A stretch of 64,000 bases of DNA, from assembly GCA_046351595.1 (NCBI GenBank), contig JAXLYE010000003.1:1116001-1180000 (forward strand). Direction: 5' to 3'. Source of the stretch: JAXLYE01 sp046351595 (GTDB lineage Bacteria; Myxococcota_A; Polyangia; Palsa-1104; JAEUJZ01). The notes below the pieces were generated by a model that did not search any database, was not told the DNA's origin, and saw nothing but the letters and a program-made list of their open reading frames with translations. Shown here one piece after another: positions 9,116 to 19,897 of this stretch (position 1 is its first letter; every line of letters begins with the position of its first letter). A program made the translations under genes and the position numbers.

Positions 9116-9661
9116 CTACTTCAGGGTGATCACGCCGCAGGCCTGGCGGGCGCCGGCGTTGCCCGTCGGCTGCGTGGTGAAGTCGTCGACCTTCTCGTGG
9201 ATGATGACGGCGTGGCCGATCACGTCGGTGGTGGTGCCGCTGCCGATGGTCCACTCGGTGGTGGTGAAGGTCAGCGTCGCGCTGCCGTCGGCGCCCGCGG
9301 TCAGGTTGCCGATGTCGCCGGCGTGGTGGGCGCCGCCGGTCGAGTTGCCGTGCGCCATCTGTGTCGGGTTCCAGTGGCCGCCGGCGCTGGTCGCGTCCGC
9401 CGCCGAGCAGTCGCCGACGTCGTGCAGGTGCACGGCATGGGCGCCGGCGCTGAGCTTGCTGGCCGAGAGGGTCATCGTCACCTTCGAGCCGTCGAGGGTG
9501 AACGTCGCGGTCCCGGTCGCGGTGCTGCCGCTGCGCGACTCCAGCGTCGCGACGGCGGACGGGCTCGAGGAGCCGCAGCCCGAGAGCAGCGCGCCCGAGG
9601 CGGCGAGCAGCAGCGAGAGGGCGGCACCGGAGAGGATGGGAGCGGATCGGTAGGTCTTCAT
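9116..9661 (-). CDS. sodC: Cu/Zn superoxide dismutase, lipoprotein
   Basis: The ATG at 9661 has GGAGGA immediately upstream. The 181-residue product begins with a lipoprotein signal peptide (lipobox LLSGC), then the Cu/Zn-SOD fold: copper ligands in HLHD, GGHWNP and the C-terminal HAVIIHEK, zinc-site histidines in HHAGDIGN, and a disulfide pair formed by the Cys of GDC and of ACGVI. It should dismutate superoxide in the periplasm, tethered to a membrane. The open frame runs on upstream for hundreds of codons without any SOD similarity; that part is not coding. It converges with the dehydrogenase gene and diverges from the next operon. Confidence 0.93.
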   Translation of the reverse strand: MKTYRSAPILSGAALSLLLAASGALLSGCGSSSPSAVATLESRSGSTATGTATFTLDGSKVTMTLSASKLSAGAHAVHLHDVGDCSAADATSAGGHWNPTQMAHGNSTGGAHHAGDIGNLTAGADGSATLTFTTTEWTIGSGTTTDVIGHAVIIHEKVDDFTTQPTGNAGARQACGVITLK

Positions 9662-9923
9662 AGGGTCCTCCGTGTCTTCTCGTGGAAGAGCGGCAGATGT
9701 TACCTTTTGTTCACGGGGGCCGATACCCCCTGCGATGCGCCGGACCTGCCCGATGCAGCCGCCCGGTTCGCCGCTGCCCGGGCGCTGCCCGGGCGCCGTG
9801 CCGTGCCCATCGCCGGCCCGTCGACCGAGGCTGACAGCCGAAGGCGGTGTAGAAAAGGCGGCGGTGGCTCGATAGACTGGAGCGAGCCTGCTTGCCGCAG
9901 CGCCGACGCCGGAGCGCCCGCTT

Positions 9924-12470
9924 ATGACCCCACAGCCCGACAAGCCCCCTGCCTCTTCGGTGGATGCAGCGCCCGGCGGCTCGCCGCAGCCCCAGCCCGA
10001 CGTCGACGTCGGGGCCGACGCGGCGCTGCGGCCGGTGCTGCGGGCGGTCGCGCGGGTGCGGGCGCGGCTGCGGCTGCAGGCGGCGGTGCGCCACTTCTTC
10101 CTCGGGCTCGTGCTCGCAGCGGGCGGGCTGTGCGTCGCGGTGGTGCTGTACAAGCTGCGCCTCTTGTCGCTGCGCGGGCTGCGCCTCGCGGGCCTGGGCG
10201 GGGCGGTGCTGGCGGCGGGGCTGGCGCTCGTCGGGGCGCTGCGCCGCATCGCGCCGCAGCAGGTGGCCGCGCGCATCGACAAGAGCCACCGCCTGCACGA
10301 CCGCCTGGCGAGCGCGCTGGAGTTCTCGCACACCGAGGCCGGCCGCGGCAGCCAGGCGATGGCCGCGCTGCGCTCGCTGGCGATGCAGGACGCGGCGCGG
10401 GTCGCCGAGGGTGTGGTGCCGGCCGTGGCGGCGCCGTGGCAGCGGCCGCCGTATCTGGTCCCGGCGCTCGCCCTGCTCGGGGCCGCGGGGCTGCTCGGGC
10501 TGACCGGCCTGATCGGGCCGCCGCAGAAGAAGGCCGCGGCGCCCGCGGACGCGGCGGCGAAGAAGGCAGCGCCGAGCGACGCGCCGCGGCTCGTCGTCGA
10601 GCCCGAGCTCTTGGCGCCCGAGAAGGACGAGCTCCTGCGCCAGCTCGCCGAGGCCGAGCGGCAGGGCGACGAGGCCACGGCCGCGATCCTGCGCGAGATG
10701 CTCAAGCTGCTGGAGCAGGTCGAGGCCGGGCAGCTGACGCGGCAGCAGGCGTTCGATCAGCTCTCGGAGCTGGAGCAGCGGCTCTTGCAGGGCAAGGAGG
10801 GCGCGCTCGAGGACCTGCAGCAGAAGCTGCGCAAGGCCGGCAGCGAGCTCGGGGAGTCGAAGCTGGCCAAGGACGTCGGCCAGGCCCTGGTCAAGGAGGA
10901 CCTCGACAAGGCGCGGGCCGAGCTGAAGAAGCTCGCCGAGCAGGCGCTGGCGCGGCAAAAGGGCGACAAGGCGCAGAAGGACAAGTCCGAGCTGGCGCAG
11001 GCCCTGGACGCGGCGGCGCGCGCGCTCAAGGCCCCCAACGATGCGAAGAACGATCCCAAGCGTGAAGACCCCAACGATCCTTCGCGCAAGAAGGACGAGT
11101 GGAACGACAAGAGCCAGCTCAAGGAGCTGGAGAAGAAGATCGAGCAGCTGAAGGAAGAGGAGCGGCGCCTCAAGAAGAAGCTCGAGGAGAACCCCCGGGA
11201 CGAGGAGGCGCAGCGGCAGCTCAAGAAGGTGCAGCGCGAGCTTGAGCAGCTGGAGCGCGAGAAGGAAGAGAAGAAGCGCGAGCTCGAGAAGGTCGAGCGC
11301 GATCTCAAGAAGCAGCACGAGGATCTCCTCGTCAAGCTGCAGAAGCTGCGCAGCGAAGAGCAGGAGCTGAAGAAGCGGCTCGAGAAGAACCCCAAGGACG
11401 AGGAGGCGCGGCGCAAGCTCGAGGAGCTCCAGAAGCAGATGGAGAGCCTCAAGGAGCAGGCCGAGGAGGCCGAGCGGCGGCTGAAGGAGCGCAGCGAGGC
11501 GAACAAGGCCGAGGAGCGCACCCAGCGCATGCAGGAGCTGCGCGACGAGGAGCGGCGGCTCAAGAAGAAGCTCGAGCAGAACCCGAGTGACGAGGAGTCG
11601 CAGCGGCAGCTCAAGAAGACGCAGCGCGAGCTGGAGCAGCTGGAGCGCGAGCAGAAGGAGCGCGACGAGGCGCGGCGCGAGCTGGAGCAGCTGGAGCGCG
11701 ACATGCAGCGCGCCGCCGAGGAGATGCGCAAGCAGCTGGAGAAGATGACGCCCGAGCAGCGCCAGGCCATGGAGCAGCTGCAGAAGGATCTCAGCCGCAT
11801 GCAGGACGAGATCCGCAAGCTGCAGAAGCAGCAGAAGGGGCGCGGGCAGGCGCAGATGGCGCTCGGCTCGATCAAGACGGTGCTGCGACGCATCGCGCGC
11901 TCGTCGATGGGGCCGGACCAGGGGCACGGCCAGCAGGGCCAGCAGGGCCAGGGACAAGGCCAGGGCCAGTCGATGAAGGACTTCCTGCAGCGCGCCAAGG
12001 GGCAGGGGCAGGGCGAGGAGGTCCTGGTCGAGGGGCAGGGCGGCAAGGACGGGCAGCAGATCCTGACCCTCGGGCCGGGCGGCGACCAGACGCTGATCCT
12101 GCCGGGAATGGGCGGACCGGGCGCCGGTCAGGGGCCCGGCCAGAACGGCCAGAACGGCCAGGGCGGACCCGGAGGCGGCAAGGGCGGCGACGGCGCCGGC
12201 ACCCAGCACGACCCCAACCTGCAGGGCGATCCGACGCAGCTTGGCGGCAACCGCAAGCTGACCAAGGTCACCGGCAAGGAGGGCGCCGGACCGACGCGCT
12301 CGGAGACCATCCTCGGCGCCGCCGAGAAGGGCTTCGCGACCTCGGGCTACCGGCGCGTCTACGGCGACTACACCGCCGTCTCGGAAGAGGTCATGTCCAA
12401 GCAGCGCGTGCCGCCGGGCTACCGCTTCTACGTGAAGCGCTACTTCCAGATGATCAAGCCGCGCGACTAG
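9924..12470 (+). CDS. Large membrane-anchored coiled-coil protein at the head of a MoxR/VWA operon
   Basis: The 848-residue protein has two N-terminal membrane segments (about residues 60-82 and 90-110), a third at about 178-195, and then a very long charged helical region to about residue 650. That region holds three near-copies of a ~40-residue block with the core RRLKKKLEQNPSDEE, predicting an extended coiled coil. A Gln/Gly-rich disordered stretch follows. The last ~50 residues (SGYRRVYGDYTAVSEEVMSKQRVPPGYRFYVKRYF) look globular. Operons of MoxR ATPase, DUF58 and VWA proteins often start with such a poorly characterised membrane protein. Its function is not known; a periplasmic or cell-envelope scaffold is inferred from the context. 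Confidence 0.8.
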   Translation: MTPQPDKPPASSVDAAPGGSPQPQPDVDVGADAALRPVLRAVARVRARLRLQAAVRHFFLGLVLAAGGLCVAVVLYKLRLLSLRGLRLAGLGGAVLAAGLALVGALRRIAPQQVAARIDKSHRLHDRLASALEFSHTEAGRGSQAMAALRSLAMQDAARVAEGVVPAVAAPWQRPPYLVPALALLGAAGLLGLTGLIGPPQKKAAAPADAAAKKAAPSDAPRLVVEPELLAPEKDELLRQLAEAERQGDEATAAILREMLKLLEQVEAGQLTRQQAFDQLSELEQRLLQGKEGALEDLQQKLRKAGSELGESKLAKDVGQALVKEDLDKARAELKKLAEQALARQKGDKAQKDKSELAQALDAAARALKAPNDAKNDPKREDPNDPSRKKDEWNDKSQLKELEKKIEQLKEEERRLKKKLEENPRDEEAQRQLKKVQRELEQLEREKEEKKRELEKVERDLKKQHEDLLVKLQKLRSEEQELKKRLEKNPKDEEARRKLEELQKQMESLKEQAEEAERRLKERSEANKAEERTQRMQELRDEERRLKKKLEQNPSDEESQRQLKKTQRELEQLEREQKERDEARRELEQLERDMQRAAEEMRKQLEKMTPEQRQAMEQLQKDLSRMQDEIRKLQKQQKGRGQAQMALGSIKTVLRRIARSSMGPDQGHGQQGQQGQGQGQGQSMKDFLQRAKGQGQGEEVLVEGQGGKDGQQILTLGPGGDQTLILPGMGGPGAGQGPGQNGQNGQGGPGGGKGGDGAGTQHDPNLQGDPTQLGGNRKLTKVTGKEGAGPTRSETILGAAEKGFATSGYRRVYGDYTAVSEEVMSKQRVPPGYRFYVKRYFQMIKPRD

Positions 12471-12636
12471 AGGGCCGGCGACCCGGCTCGCGGACTCACG
12501 ATGCGTCACAAACGGGAAATGAACCAGGGTGAGACAGAAGGCCCTGGTGACTCATAACGAGTCGATCGAAACCATCGAGTCGAGCGAAGACGGCGACTCG
12601 GGCGATTCCAGCGATTTTCAGGTCCAAGGAGACAGG

Positions 12637-13761
<1,125 letters not shown>

Positions 13762-13767
13762 GCGCGC

Positions 13768-14721
13768 ATGCAGCCAGGCTCTGAACAGGCGGCGCGGGCC
13801 GGCTTCGATCAGGACTTCCTGAAGAAGCTGGAGTACCTGCACATCGTCGCCAAGAAGGTCTTCGCCGGCCGCATGCGCGCCGAGCGGCGCTCGCGCTCGA
13901 CCGGCGCCGGCATCGAGTTCGCGGACCACCGCGACTACACGCCGGGCGACGACCTGCGCTACCTCGACTGGGCGGTGTACGGCCGCATGGACCGCCTGCT
14001 CCTGCGCCTGTTCGAGCAGGAGGAGGACCTCTACATCTACCTGCTCGTCGACACCAGCGCGTCGATGCGGCTGGGCGGCGGGCCCAGGGGCTCGGGACGG
14101 CCGCTGCTCAAGACCGGGCCCGACGGGCGCATCGCGAAGCTCGGCTACGCGGCGCAGATCGCGGCGGCGCTCGGGTACGTCGGCCTGGCCAACCTCGATC
14201 GCGTCGCGGTCTACACCTTCACCGAGCTTCTGGGCGACGGGCTGCCGGCGGCGCGCGGCAAGGGGCGGATCTTCAAGGCGCTCGACTTTTTGGCGACGCT
14301 GGAGCCGACCGGGCAGACGGACATGGCGGCGGCGCTGTCGGAGTTCGTGCAGAAGGTGAAGCGCCGCGGCGTCGCCATCGTGCTGTCGGACTTCTACGAC
14401 CAGCACGGCTACGAAGAGGGCCTGAACAAGCTGCGCTACCACCGCTTCGAGCCGGCCGCGATCCAGATCCTCGACCCGCGCGAGCAGGATCCGACGGCCC
14501 GCGGCGACGTCGAGCTCGTCGACATGGAAACCGGCGAGCTGCGCCAGGTGACGCTGTCGGCGAGCCTGTGCGAGGCGTATAAGAAGGAGCATGAGGCGTA
14601 CTGCCGCGCGCTCAGCGAGTTCTGCAACAACCGCGGCATCTCGTACATGCGCGCGATCACCTCCGAGCCCTTCGACGAGCTGGTGCTGCGCGCGCTGCGG
14701 CAGGGGGGCTTCGTGCGATGA
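13768..14721 (+). CDS. DUF58 protein with VWA-like fold
   Basis: The 317-residue protein contains the DUF58 signature around RDYTPGDDLRYLDWAVYGR (near residues 50-75) followed by a VWA-like metal site LVDTSASM. There are no membrane segments. It begins six bases after the MoxR gene and overlaps the next gene by four bases (ATGA), so translation is coupled. DUF58 proteins are the usual direct partner of MoxR ATPases. In related Bat/MoxR operons the set is linked to envelope stress tolerance or to maturation of secreted or periplasmic enzymes, but the client here is unknown. Confidence 0.92.
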   Translation: MQPGSEQAARAGFDQDFLKKLEYLHIVAKKVFAGRMRAERRSRSTGAGIEFADHRDYTPGDDLRYLDWAVYGRMDRLLLRLFEQEEDLYIYLLVDTSASMRLGGGPRGSGRPLLKTGPDGRIAKLGYAAQIAAALGYVGLANLDRVAVYTFTELLGDGLPAARGKGRIFKALDFLATLEPTGQTDMAAALSEFVQKVKRRGVAIVLSDFYDQHGYEEGLNKLRYHRFEPAAIQILDPREQDPTARGDVELVDMETGELRQVTLSASLCEAYKKEHEAYCRALSEFCNNRGISYMRAITSEPFDELVLRALRQGGFVR

Positions 14722-16793
14722 CGCCGATCCTCCTGCTCGGCCTCGACGCGGGGCAGCTCGCTGCGCTGTTCGCGGCGGCCGGCGCGGCCGTGGTGGCGCT
14801 GTACATCCTCAAGCAGCAGCGGCGGCGCATCGAGGTGCCGTTCGTACAGCTGTGGCAGCGCGTGCTCAAGCAGAGCGAGGCGACGAGCCTGTGGCGCAAG
14901 CTGGTGCGCCTCTTGTCGCTGCTGCTGCAGCTGTTGCTCCTCGGGCTGCTGGTGCTCTCGCTCGGCGATCCGCGGCTCGGGCGCTCGGAGCGCGGGCGCA
15001 GCCTGGTGCTGCTGCTCGACGCGTCGGCCTCGATGCAGGCGGTGGCCCCGGGCGGCGCGGGCACCGACGAGCGTGGCCCGACCCGGCTGGCGCTGGCCAA
15101 GCAGCAGGCCAAGGAGCTCGTGCGCTCGCTCTCGGGCGATGACCTGGCGGTGGTGGTGGCGCTCGACGGACAGCCGGCGCCGCTCGGCGGGCTCTCGGAC
15201 GATCAGGCCGAGCTCACCGGTCAGATCGACGCGGTCGTGGCGCGCGACACGCCCGCGGATCTGCCGGCGGCGCTGGAGCTCGCGCGGGCGCTGCTCGCGG
15301 GGCGGCCGCGGCCGACGGTGATCCTGTTCTCGGACGGCGGCTTCGACGAGGTGACGCTGGCGCAGACGCGGCCCGCGCTCGACGTGCGCTACGTGCCGCT
15401 GCCGCGCCTGGTCGATCCGGCCGCCTTTGAGGGCGCGGGCAACGCCGCGATCACGGCCTTCTCGGTGCGCCGCTACCGCCGCAACCGCCTGAGCTACGAG
15501 GTGCTGATCAGCCTCGCGTGGTACCCGGGCGTGCGGTCGCAGCCCGTGCCCGGCACCACGCCGCCGCGGCAGAAGGTGATCCTCGAGCTCTTGCAGGAGG
15601 GCGAGGTCGTCGACGTGCAGCACCTCGAGCTCTTGCCGGGCGAGCAGTCGCAGCGCCTGTACCCAAACCTCTCGGGCGCGGGCCAGCACCTGACGGCGCG
15701 GCTGCGGCTGGAAGACGGCGCGCAGGACGTGCTGCCGGTCGACGATCGCGCCTTCGCGGTGCTGCCCGAGCGGCGGCGGCTGAAGGTGCTGGTGGTGACG
15801 CGCGGCAACCTGTTCCTCGAGGGCGCGCTGCTCGCGGCCGGCGCCGGCGAGGAGAACCACCTGCAGATCGACAAGCTGGCGCCCGGCGCCTACAAGCCCG
15901 AGGTCGCGGCGCGCTACGACGCCGTGATCTTCGACGGCTTCACGCCGCCGCAGCCGCCGGACAGCCACGCGCTGTACTTCGACCCGCAGGGCCCGGCGAG
16001 CCCGTTCCCGTCGGTGTCGGTGCTGAAGGCGCCGCTGTTCTCGGATCTCGAAACCTCGCACCCGGTGCTGCGCTGGGTGTCGCTGGGCGATGTGAACATG
16101 TCGCGCTCGCAGGTCTTCAAGCTGCAGCCCGGCGACGTGGCGCTGGCCTCGATGGTCAAGCAGCCGCTGATCGTCGCGCGCGAGGACACCACGTCGACCG
16201 GGGCGCGGCGGCGGCAGGTGGCGGTGGGCTTCGACCTGCGCCAGAGCGACCTGCCGCTGCGCGTCGCGTTCCCGGTCTTCTTGATGAACGCGGTGGACTG
16301 GTTCGCCGGTGACGTCGACGAGGATCTCGGCAGCTTCCGCACCGGGCACACCTGGCGCGTGCCGGTGTCCGCGGGCGGCGCGGCGACAGCGGCCGGGACG
16401 TCCGCGACGGGCGCGGGCGGCGGCAAGCGGCGCGGGCGCCCCGACGAGGAGGCGCTGCGCATCAGCCAGACCGATCTGGTCCTGCCCGAAGGCGGTGTCG
16501 TGACCGTGCCGGTGTACGAGGGGCACGCGCTGTACTACGGCCAGCGCATCGGCTTCTACGCGCTGCGCGCGGCGGCGCTGGGCACGACGGTGCAGTGGGC
16601 CGCAAACCTCTCGGATCAGACCGAGTCGCAGGCGCTTTTGCGGCGCGAGCTGCGCCTTGGCGGCAGCCCGGTGCTGGCCCCCGAGGCGGGTCAGCGCTCG
16701 CTGCGGCGCGAGCTGTGGCCGTACCTGCTGCTCCTTTCGCTGGGGCTCCTGCTGATCGAGTGGTGGACGTATCACCGGAGGTGGACGGTATGA
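14718..16793 (+). CDS. BatA-like membrane protein with VWA domain
   Basis: The 691-residue protein begins with the BatA-type N-terminus: a membrane segment at ~7-27, the ILKQQRRRIEVPF motif, and a second segment at ~62-83. A VWA domain follows with a DASAS metal-binding motif. The middle and C-terminal halves are periplasmic-looking, and a last membrane helix sits near residues 662-680, ending in a basic tail. The gene overlaps both neighbours by four bases (ATGA). It is much longer than ordinary BatA proteins of about 330 residues; the extra length resembles the large aerotolerance-type proteins of planctomycetes and myxobacteria. Confidence 0.88.
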   Translation: MTPILLLGLDAGQLAALFAAAGAAVVALYILKQQRRRIEVPFVQLWQRVLKQSEATSLWRKLVRLLSLLLQLLLLGLLVLSLGDPRLGRSERGRSLVLLLDASASMQAVAPGGAGTDERGPTRLALAKQQAKELVRSLSGDDLAVVVALDGQPAPLGGLSDDQAELTGQIDAVVARDTPADLPAALELARALLAGRPRPTVILFSDGGFDEVTLAQTRPALDVRYVPLPRLVDPAAFEGAGNAAITAFSVRRYRRNRLSYEVLISLAWYPGVRSQPVPGTTPPRQKVILELLQEGEVVDVQHLELLPGEQSQRLYPNLSGAGQHLTARLRLEDGAQDVLPVDDRAFAVLPERRRLKVLVVTRGNLFLEGALLAAGAGEENHLQIDKLAPGAYKPEVAARYDAVIFDGFTPPQPPDSHALYFDPQGPASPFPSVSVLKAPLFSDLETSHPVLRWVSLGDVNMSRSQVFKLQPGDVALASMVKQPLIVAREDTTSTGARRRQVAVGFDLRQSDLPLRVAFPVFLMNAVDWFAGDVDEDLGSFRTGHTWRVPVSAGGAATAAGTSATGAGGGKRRGRPDEEALRISQTDLVLPEGGVVTVPVYEGHALYYGQRIGFYALRAAALGTTVQWAANLSDQTESQALLRRELRLGGSPVLAPEAGQRSLRRELWPYLLLLSLGLLLIEWWTYHRRWTV

Positions 16794-19700
16794 GCGGGAT
16801 GCTGCTCGGTGCCGCCAGCCTGGGCGCCGCGTCCCTGCCGGTGCTGGGCGGCGGCGCGGCGCTGTACCTCGTCGTGTGCACGGCGCTGTGCGGCCTGGCC
16901 TATCGCCGCGGCGGCGGGCGGCTGGCCGCGAGCACGGCGGCGGCGGCGGTGGCGGCGGCGCTGCTGTTCGTGCTGGGCTACGCGGTGCTGGTCGCCGGGC
17001 TGTGGCGCCCGGAAGCGCTGCGCACCGGCCTGGAGTCGCTGAGCCCGACGCTGCGCGCCACGCTCGCGGCCGGGCTGTCGGTCTACGTGCGCGGCAAGGT
17101 GCTGGTGCTGGAGCGGCCGCAGGCGCTGCTGCTCATCTCGCTGATCCCGTGGCTGTGGCCGGCGCTGTCGGCGACGCTGACGGACATGTCGCGGCGGCAG
17201 CTGGCGCTGCAGCTCATCGTGCGGTCGCTCTTGCTCGTGGTGCTGAGCGCCGCGCTGTCGCAGCCGTCGCTGCTCGGCGAGCGCAAGAAGCTGTCGGTGG
17301 TGGCGCTGGTCGACGTCTCGGACTCGATGGCCGAGTCGCAGCTTGCGTCCGCGCGCGCCGCGATCGAGGCGCTGCGCAAGGGGGTGCAGCCGCGCGGCGA
17401 CGACCTGCACGTCGTCACCTTCGGCGGCCGGCCGCGCCTGCTCGCGCTGCCGCCGCAGGGCGAGCCGCTGCCACCGCTGCGGCCGGTGGTCCCCGACGGC
17501 AAGGCCGGGCCGGACGTCGATCGCGCGGCGACCAACATCCAGGCCGCGCTGCAGCTCGCGTACGGCCTGCACGCGCCCGGGACGCTGCGCCGCGTGCTGC
17601 TATTCACCGACGGCAACCAGACCGAAGGAGACGCGCTTGCCGAGGCGCAGGCGGCGCGCGCGCGCGGCGTTCGCATCGGCTTCGTGCCGCTCGCCGCCGA
17701 GCGCCCGCCCGAGGTCCTGGTGCGCGAGCTGCGCCTGCTCGGCAGCGACGAGGGGGCCGAGCTCAAGGTAGGCGCGCCGCTGTCGCTGGAGGCCGAGATC
17801 TACTCGAGCACCACGCAGCGGGCGCGGGTGACGCTTTTGGCTGACGGCGTCGAGAACCCGGGCGACGGCCACCGCGACATCGATCTTGTGCCGGGCAAGA
17901 ACCTGATCCGCTTCCGCGCCGAGCCGCGCAGCGCCGGCTACGTCACCTACCGTGCGCAGCTCGGCGCGGTGCCCGCAGAAGCCGGCAGCGCCGCGGGAGC
18001 CCCTCTGCGCGACGGCTTCGCCGGCAACAACCAGGCCGTGCTGTCGCTGGCGGTCAAGGGCAAGCCGCGCGTGCTCTACATCGAGGGCGAGCCGCAGGCC
18101 AAGGGCTACCTCAGCCAGGCGCTCGCGCGCGAGAACATCGACGTCGAGGTGCGCAACGCCTACGGCATGCCGCACAGCGCCAAGGAGCTCCTGCCGTACG
18201 ACCTGGTCCTGGTCTCGGACGTGCCGGCGACGCTGGTCGGCCAGGCGCAGATGCTGGCCATCGAGGGCTACGTCAAGGACTACGGCGGCGGCTTCATCAT
18301 GGCCGGCGGCGAGAACAGCTTCGGCTCCGGCGGCTACCAGGGCACGCAGATCGAGAAGCTCTTACCGGTGCGCTTCGAGCAGGAGAAAAAGCGCGATCAG
18401 CCCTCGCTCGGGCTGGTGCTGTGCATCGACCGCTCGGGCTCGATGAACGGGCCGAAGCTGGAGCTGGCCAAGGACGCGGCGCGGGCCACGGCCGAGATGC
18501 TCGGCGCCGACGACCTGATCGGCGTGGTGGCGTTCGACTCGCAGGCGACGCCGCTGGTGCGGCTGCAGCGCGCGCAGAACCGCGTGCGCATCCAGTCGGA
18601 CATCTCGCGGCTGCAGGCGGGCGGCGGCACGCAGCTGTTGCCGCCGCTGCAGGAGGCGTATCAGCAGCTCGTCTCGGCGACCGCCAAGATCAAGCACGTG
18701 ATCCTTTTGACCGACGGGCAGGCCGAGTACCAGGGGATCATCGACCTGGTCGATCAGATGGTGCAGAACAAGATCACGGTTTCCACCGTCGGCGTGGGCT
18801 CGGGCGCAGACCAGACGCTGCTCACCGCCATCGCCGAGCACGGCGGCGGCCGGTTCTACTTCACGCAGGACGCCAGCTCGATCCCCAAGATCTTCACCAA
18901 GGAGACGACGCAGGTCGCGCGCTCGGCGCTGGTCGAGGAGCGCATCCGCCCGGTGGTGGCCAAGTACGTCGAGCTGCTCGACGGCGTCGGCATCGAGGGC
19001 GCGCCGCCGCTGCGCGGCTACGTGGCGACCAAGCCCAAGCCGATGGCCGAGGTGATCCTGGTCTCGCCGCAGGGCGAGCCGCTTCTGGTCCGCTGGCGGC
19101 AGGGGCTGGGCCAGGCCGTGGCCTTCACCAGCGACGTCAAGAACCGCTGGGCCGTGGACTGGCTGCGCTGGCCCGGCTACGCCAAGTTCTGGGCGCAGCT
19201 TACGCGCTCGAGCATGCGGCACGACGTGCGCAGCCGCGGCCAGAGCTACGACCTCGTGGCCCGCTCGGCGCCGCCGTTCGCGACGGTGCGCGTCGACGCG
19301 GTGGGCAGCGACGACCGCTTCGTCTCGGGCATGCAGACCGAGCTCGAGGTCATCGCGCCGCAGCTCGGGCTGCCGGGCCTGGCCGGTCAGAAGGGCGAGG
19401 TGGTGCTGCGCGCGCCGATGCCGCTGTCGGCGCCGGGCCGCTACGAGACCGAGGTCCGGCTGCCGCGCACCGGGGCGTTCCTCTTGCGCGCCGTGCACCG
19501 CGCGCCCGGTCCGACTCCGAACACGCCGGGCCCGGTGGTCGCGGAGTCGTGGGGCTCGCTGGCGCTGTCCTACCCGCGCGAGTACCTGGCCTTGCCGCCG
19601 GATCTGGGCCTGTTGCAGCAGGTCGCGACCCTGACCGGGGGCGCCCGCCACGAGGCCGCGACCGAGGTTCTGTCCGTCGGAGACGAGACGACGCGCTTCT

Positions 19701-19807
19701 TGCGGGCGCTGTGGCCCTACCTGGTGTGGGCCGCGCTCGGGCTGATGCTCTTGGACGTGCTGCTGCGGCGCGTGCGCATGCTCGGGTTCCGGCCGCTGTC
19801 GATGTAG
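16790..19807 (+). CDS. Large membrane protein with two VWA domains and a glutamine-amidotransferase-like domain
   Basis: The ATG at 16790 overlaps the upstream stop by four bases; the product is 1005 residues. Three membrane segments occur in the first ~160 residues, then a VWA domain with metal site DVSDS (near residue 175), a beta-rich stretch, a region resembling glutamine amidotransferase-like domains (KPRVLYIEGEP... GGGFIMAGGENSFGSGGY), a second VWA domain with DRSGS, and a C-terminal membrane helix near residue 980. This arrangement is known in large proteins of planctomycetes and myxobacteria. It closes the five-gene operon; a palindromic element follows directly. Confidence 0.88.
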   Translation: MSGMLLGAASLGAASLPVLGGGAALYLVVCTALCGLAYRRGGGRLAASTAAAAVAAALLFVLGYAVLVAGLWRPEALRTGLESLSPTLRATLAAGLSVYVRGKVLVLERPQALLLISLIPWLWPALSATLTDMSRRQLALQLIVRSLLLVVLSAALSQPSLLGERKKLSVVALVDVSDSMAESQLASARAAIEALRKGVQPRGDDLHVVTFGGRPRLLALPPQGEPLPPLRPVVPDGKAGPDVDRAATNIQAALQLAYGLHAPGTLRRVLLFTDGNQTEGDALAEAQAARARGVRIGFVPLAAERPPEVLVRELRLLGSDEGAELKVGAPLSLEAEIYSSTTQRARVTLLADGVENPGDGHRDIDLVPGKNLIRFRAEPRSAGYVTYRAQLGAVPAEAGSAAGAPLRDGFAGNNQAVLSLAVKGKPRVLYIEGEPQAKGYLSQALARENIDVEVRNAYGMPHSAKELLPYDLVLVSDVPATLVGQAQMLAIEGYVKDYGGGFIMAGGENSFGSGGYQGTQIEKLLPVRFEQEKKRDQPSLGLVLCIDRSGSMNGPKLELAKDAARATAEMLGADDLIGVVAFDSQATPLVRLQRAQNRVRIQSDISRLQAGGGTQLLPPLQEAYQQLVSATAKIKHVILLTDGQAEYQGIIDLVDQMVQNKITVSTVGVGSGADQTLLTAIAEHGGGRFYFTQDASSIPKIFTKETTQVARSALVEERIRPVVAKYVELLDGVGIEGAPPLRGYVATKPKPMAEVILVSPQGEPLLVRWRQGLGQAVAFTSDVKNRWAVDWLRWPGYAKFWAQLTRSSMRHDVRSRGQSYDLVARSAPPFATVRVDAVGSDDRFVSGMQTELEVIAPQLGLPGLAGQKGEVVLRAPMPLSAPGRYETEVRLPRTGAFLLRAVHRAPGPTPNTPGPVVAESWGSLALSYPREYLALPPDLGLLQQVATLTGGARHEAATEVLSVGDETTRFLRALWPYLVWAALGLMLLDVLLRRVRMLGFRPLSM

Positions 19808-19834
19808 TCCGCTTGCGGCTGCGTACCCGGCCGA

Positions 19835-19889
19835 TTAGGACGTTGTTCTAAAGTTAGAACAATGTCCTAAAGTTAGAACACTGTCCTAA
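19835..19889. terminator. 36-bp near-perfect palindrome plus a half-copy, between convergent genes
   Basis: Positions 19835-19851 and 19854-19870 form 17-bp arms around a two-base centre with one mismatch (19842/19863). The right half is then repeated at 19871-19889 with one mismatch. The sequence is strikingly AT-rich for this genome. Its location between the stop of the VWA gene (19807) and the stop of the kinase gene (19898) suggests a bidirectional terminator; no long T-run follows the stem. A protein-binding site is the alternative. Confidence 0.55.
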
Positions 19890-19897
19890 GGATTCGT

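Noticed and set aside
9662..10705. Upstream extension of the superoxide dismutase frame
   Set aside because: It lacks family similarity, lies antisense to the coiled-coil gene, and the ATG at 9661 has a strong ribosome-binding site and a lipoprotein signal.
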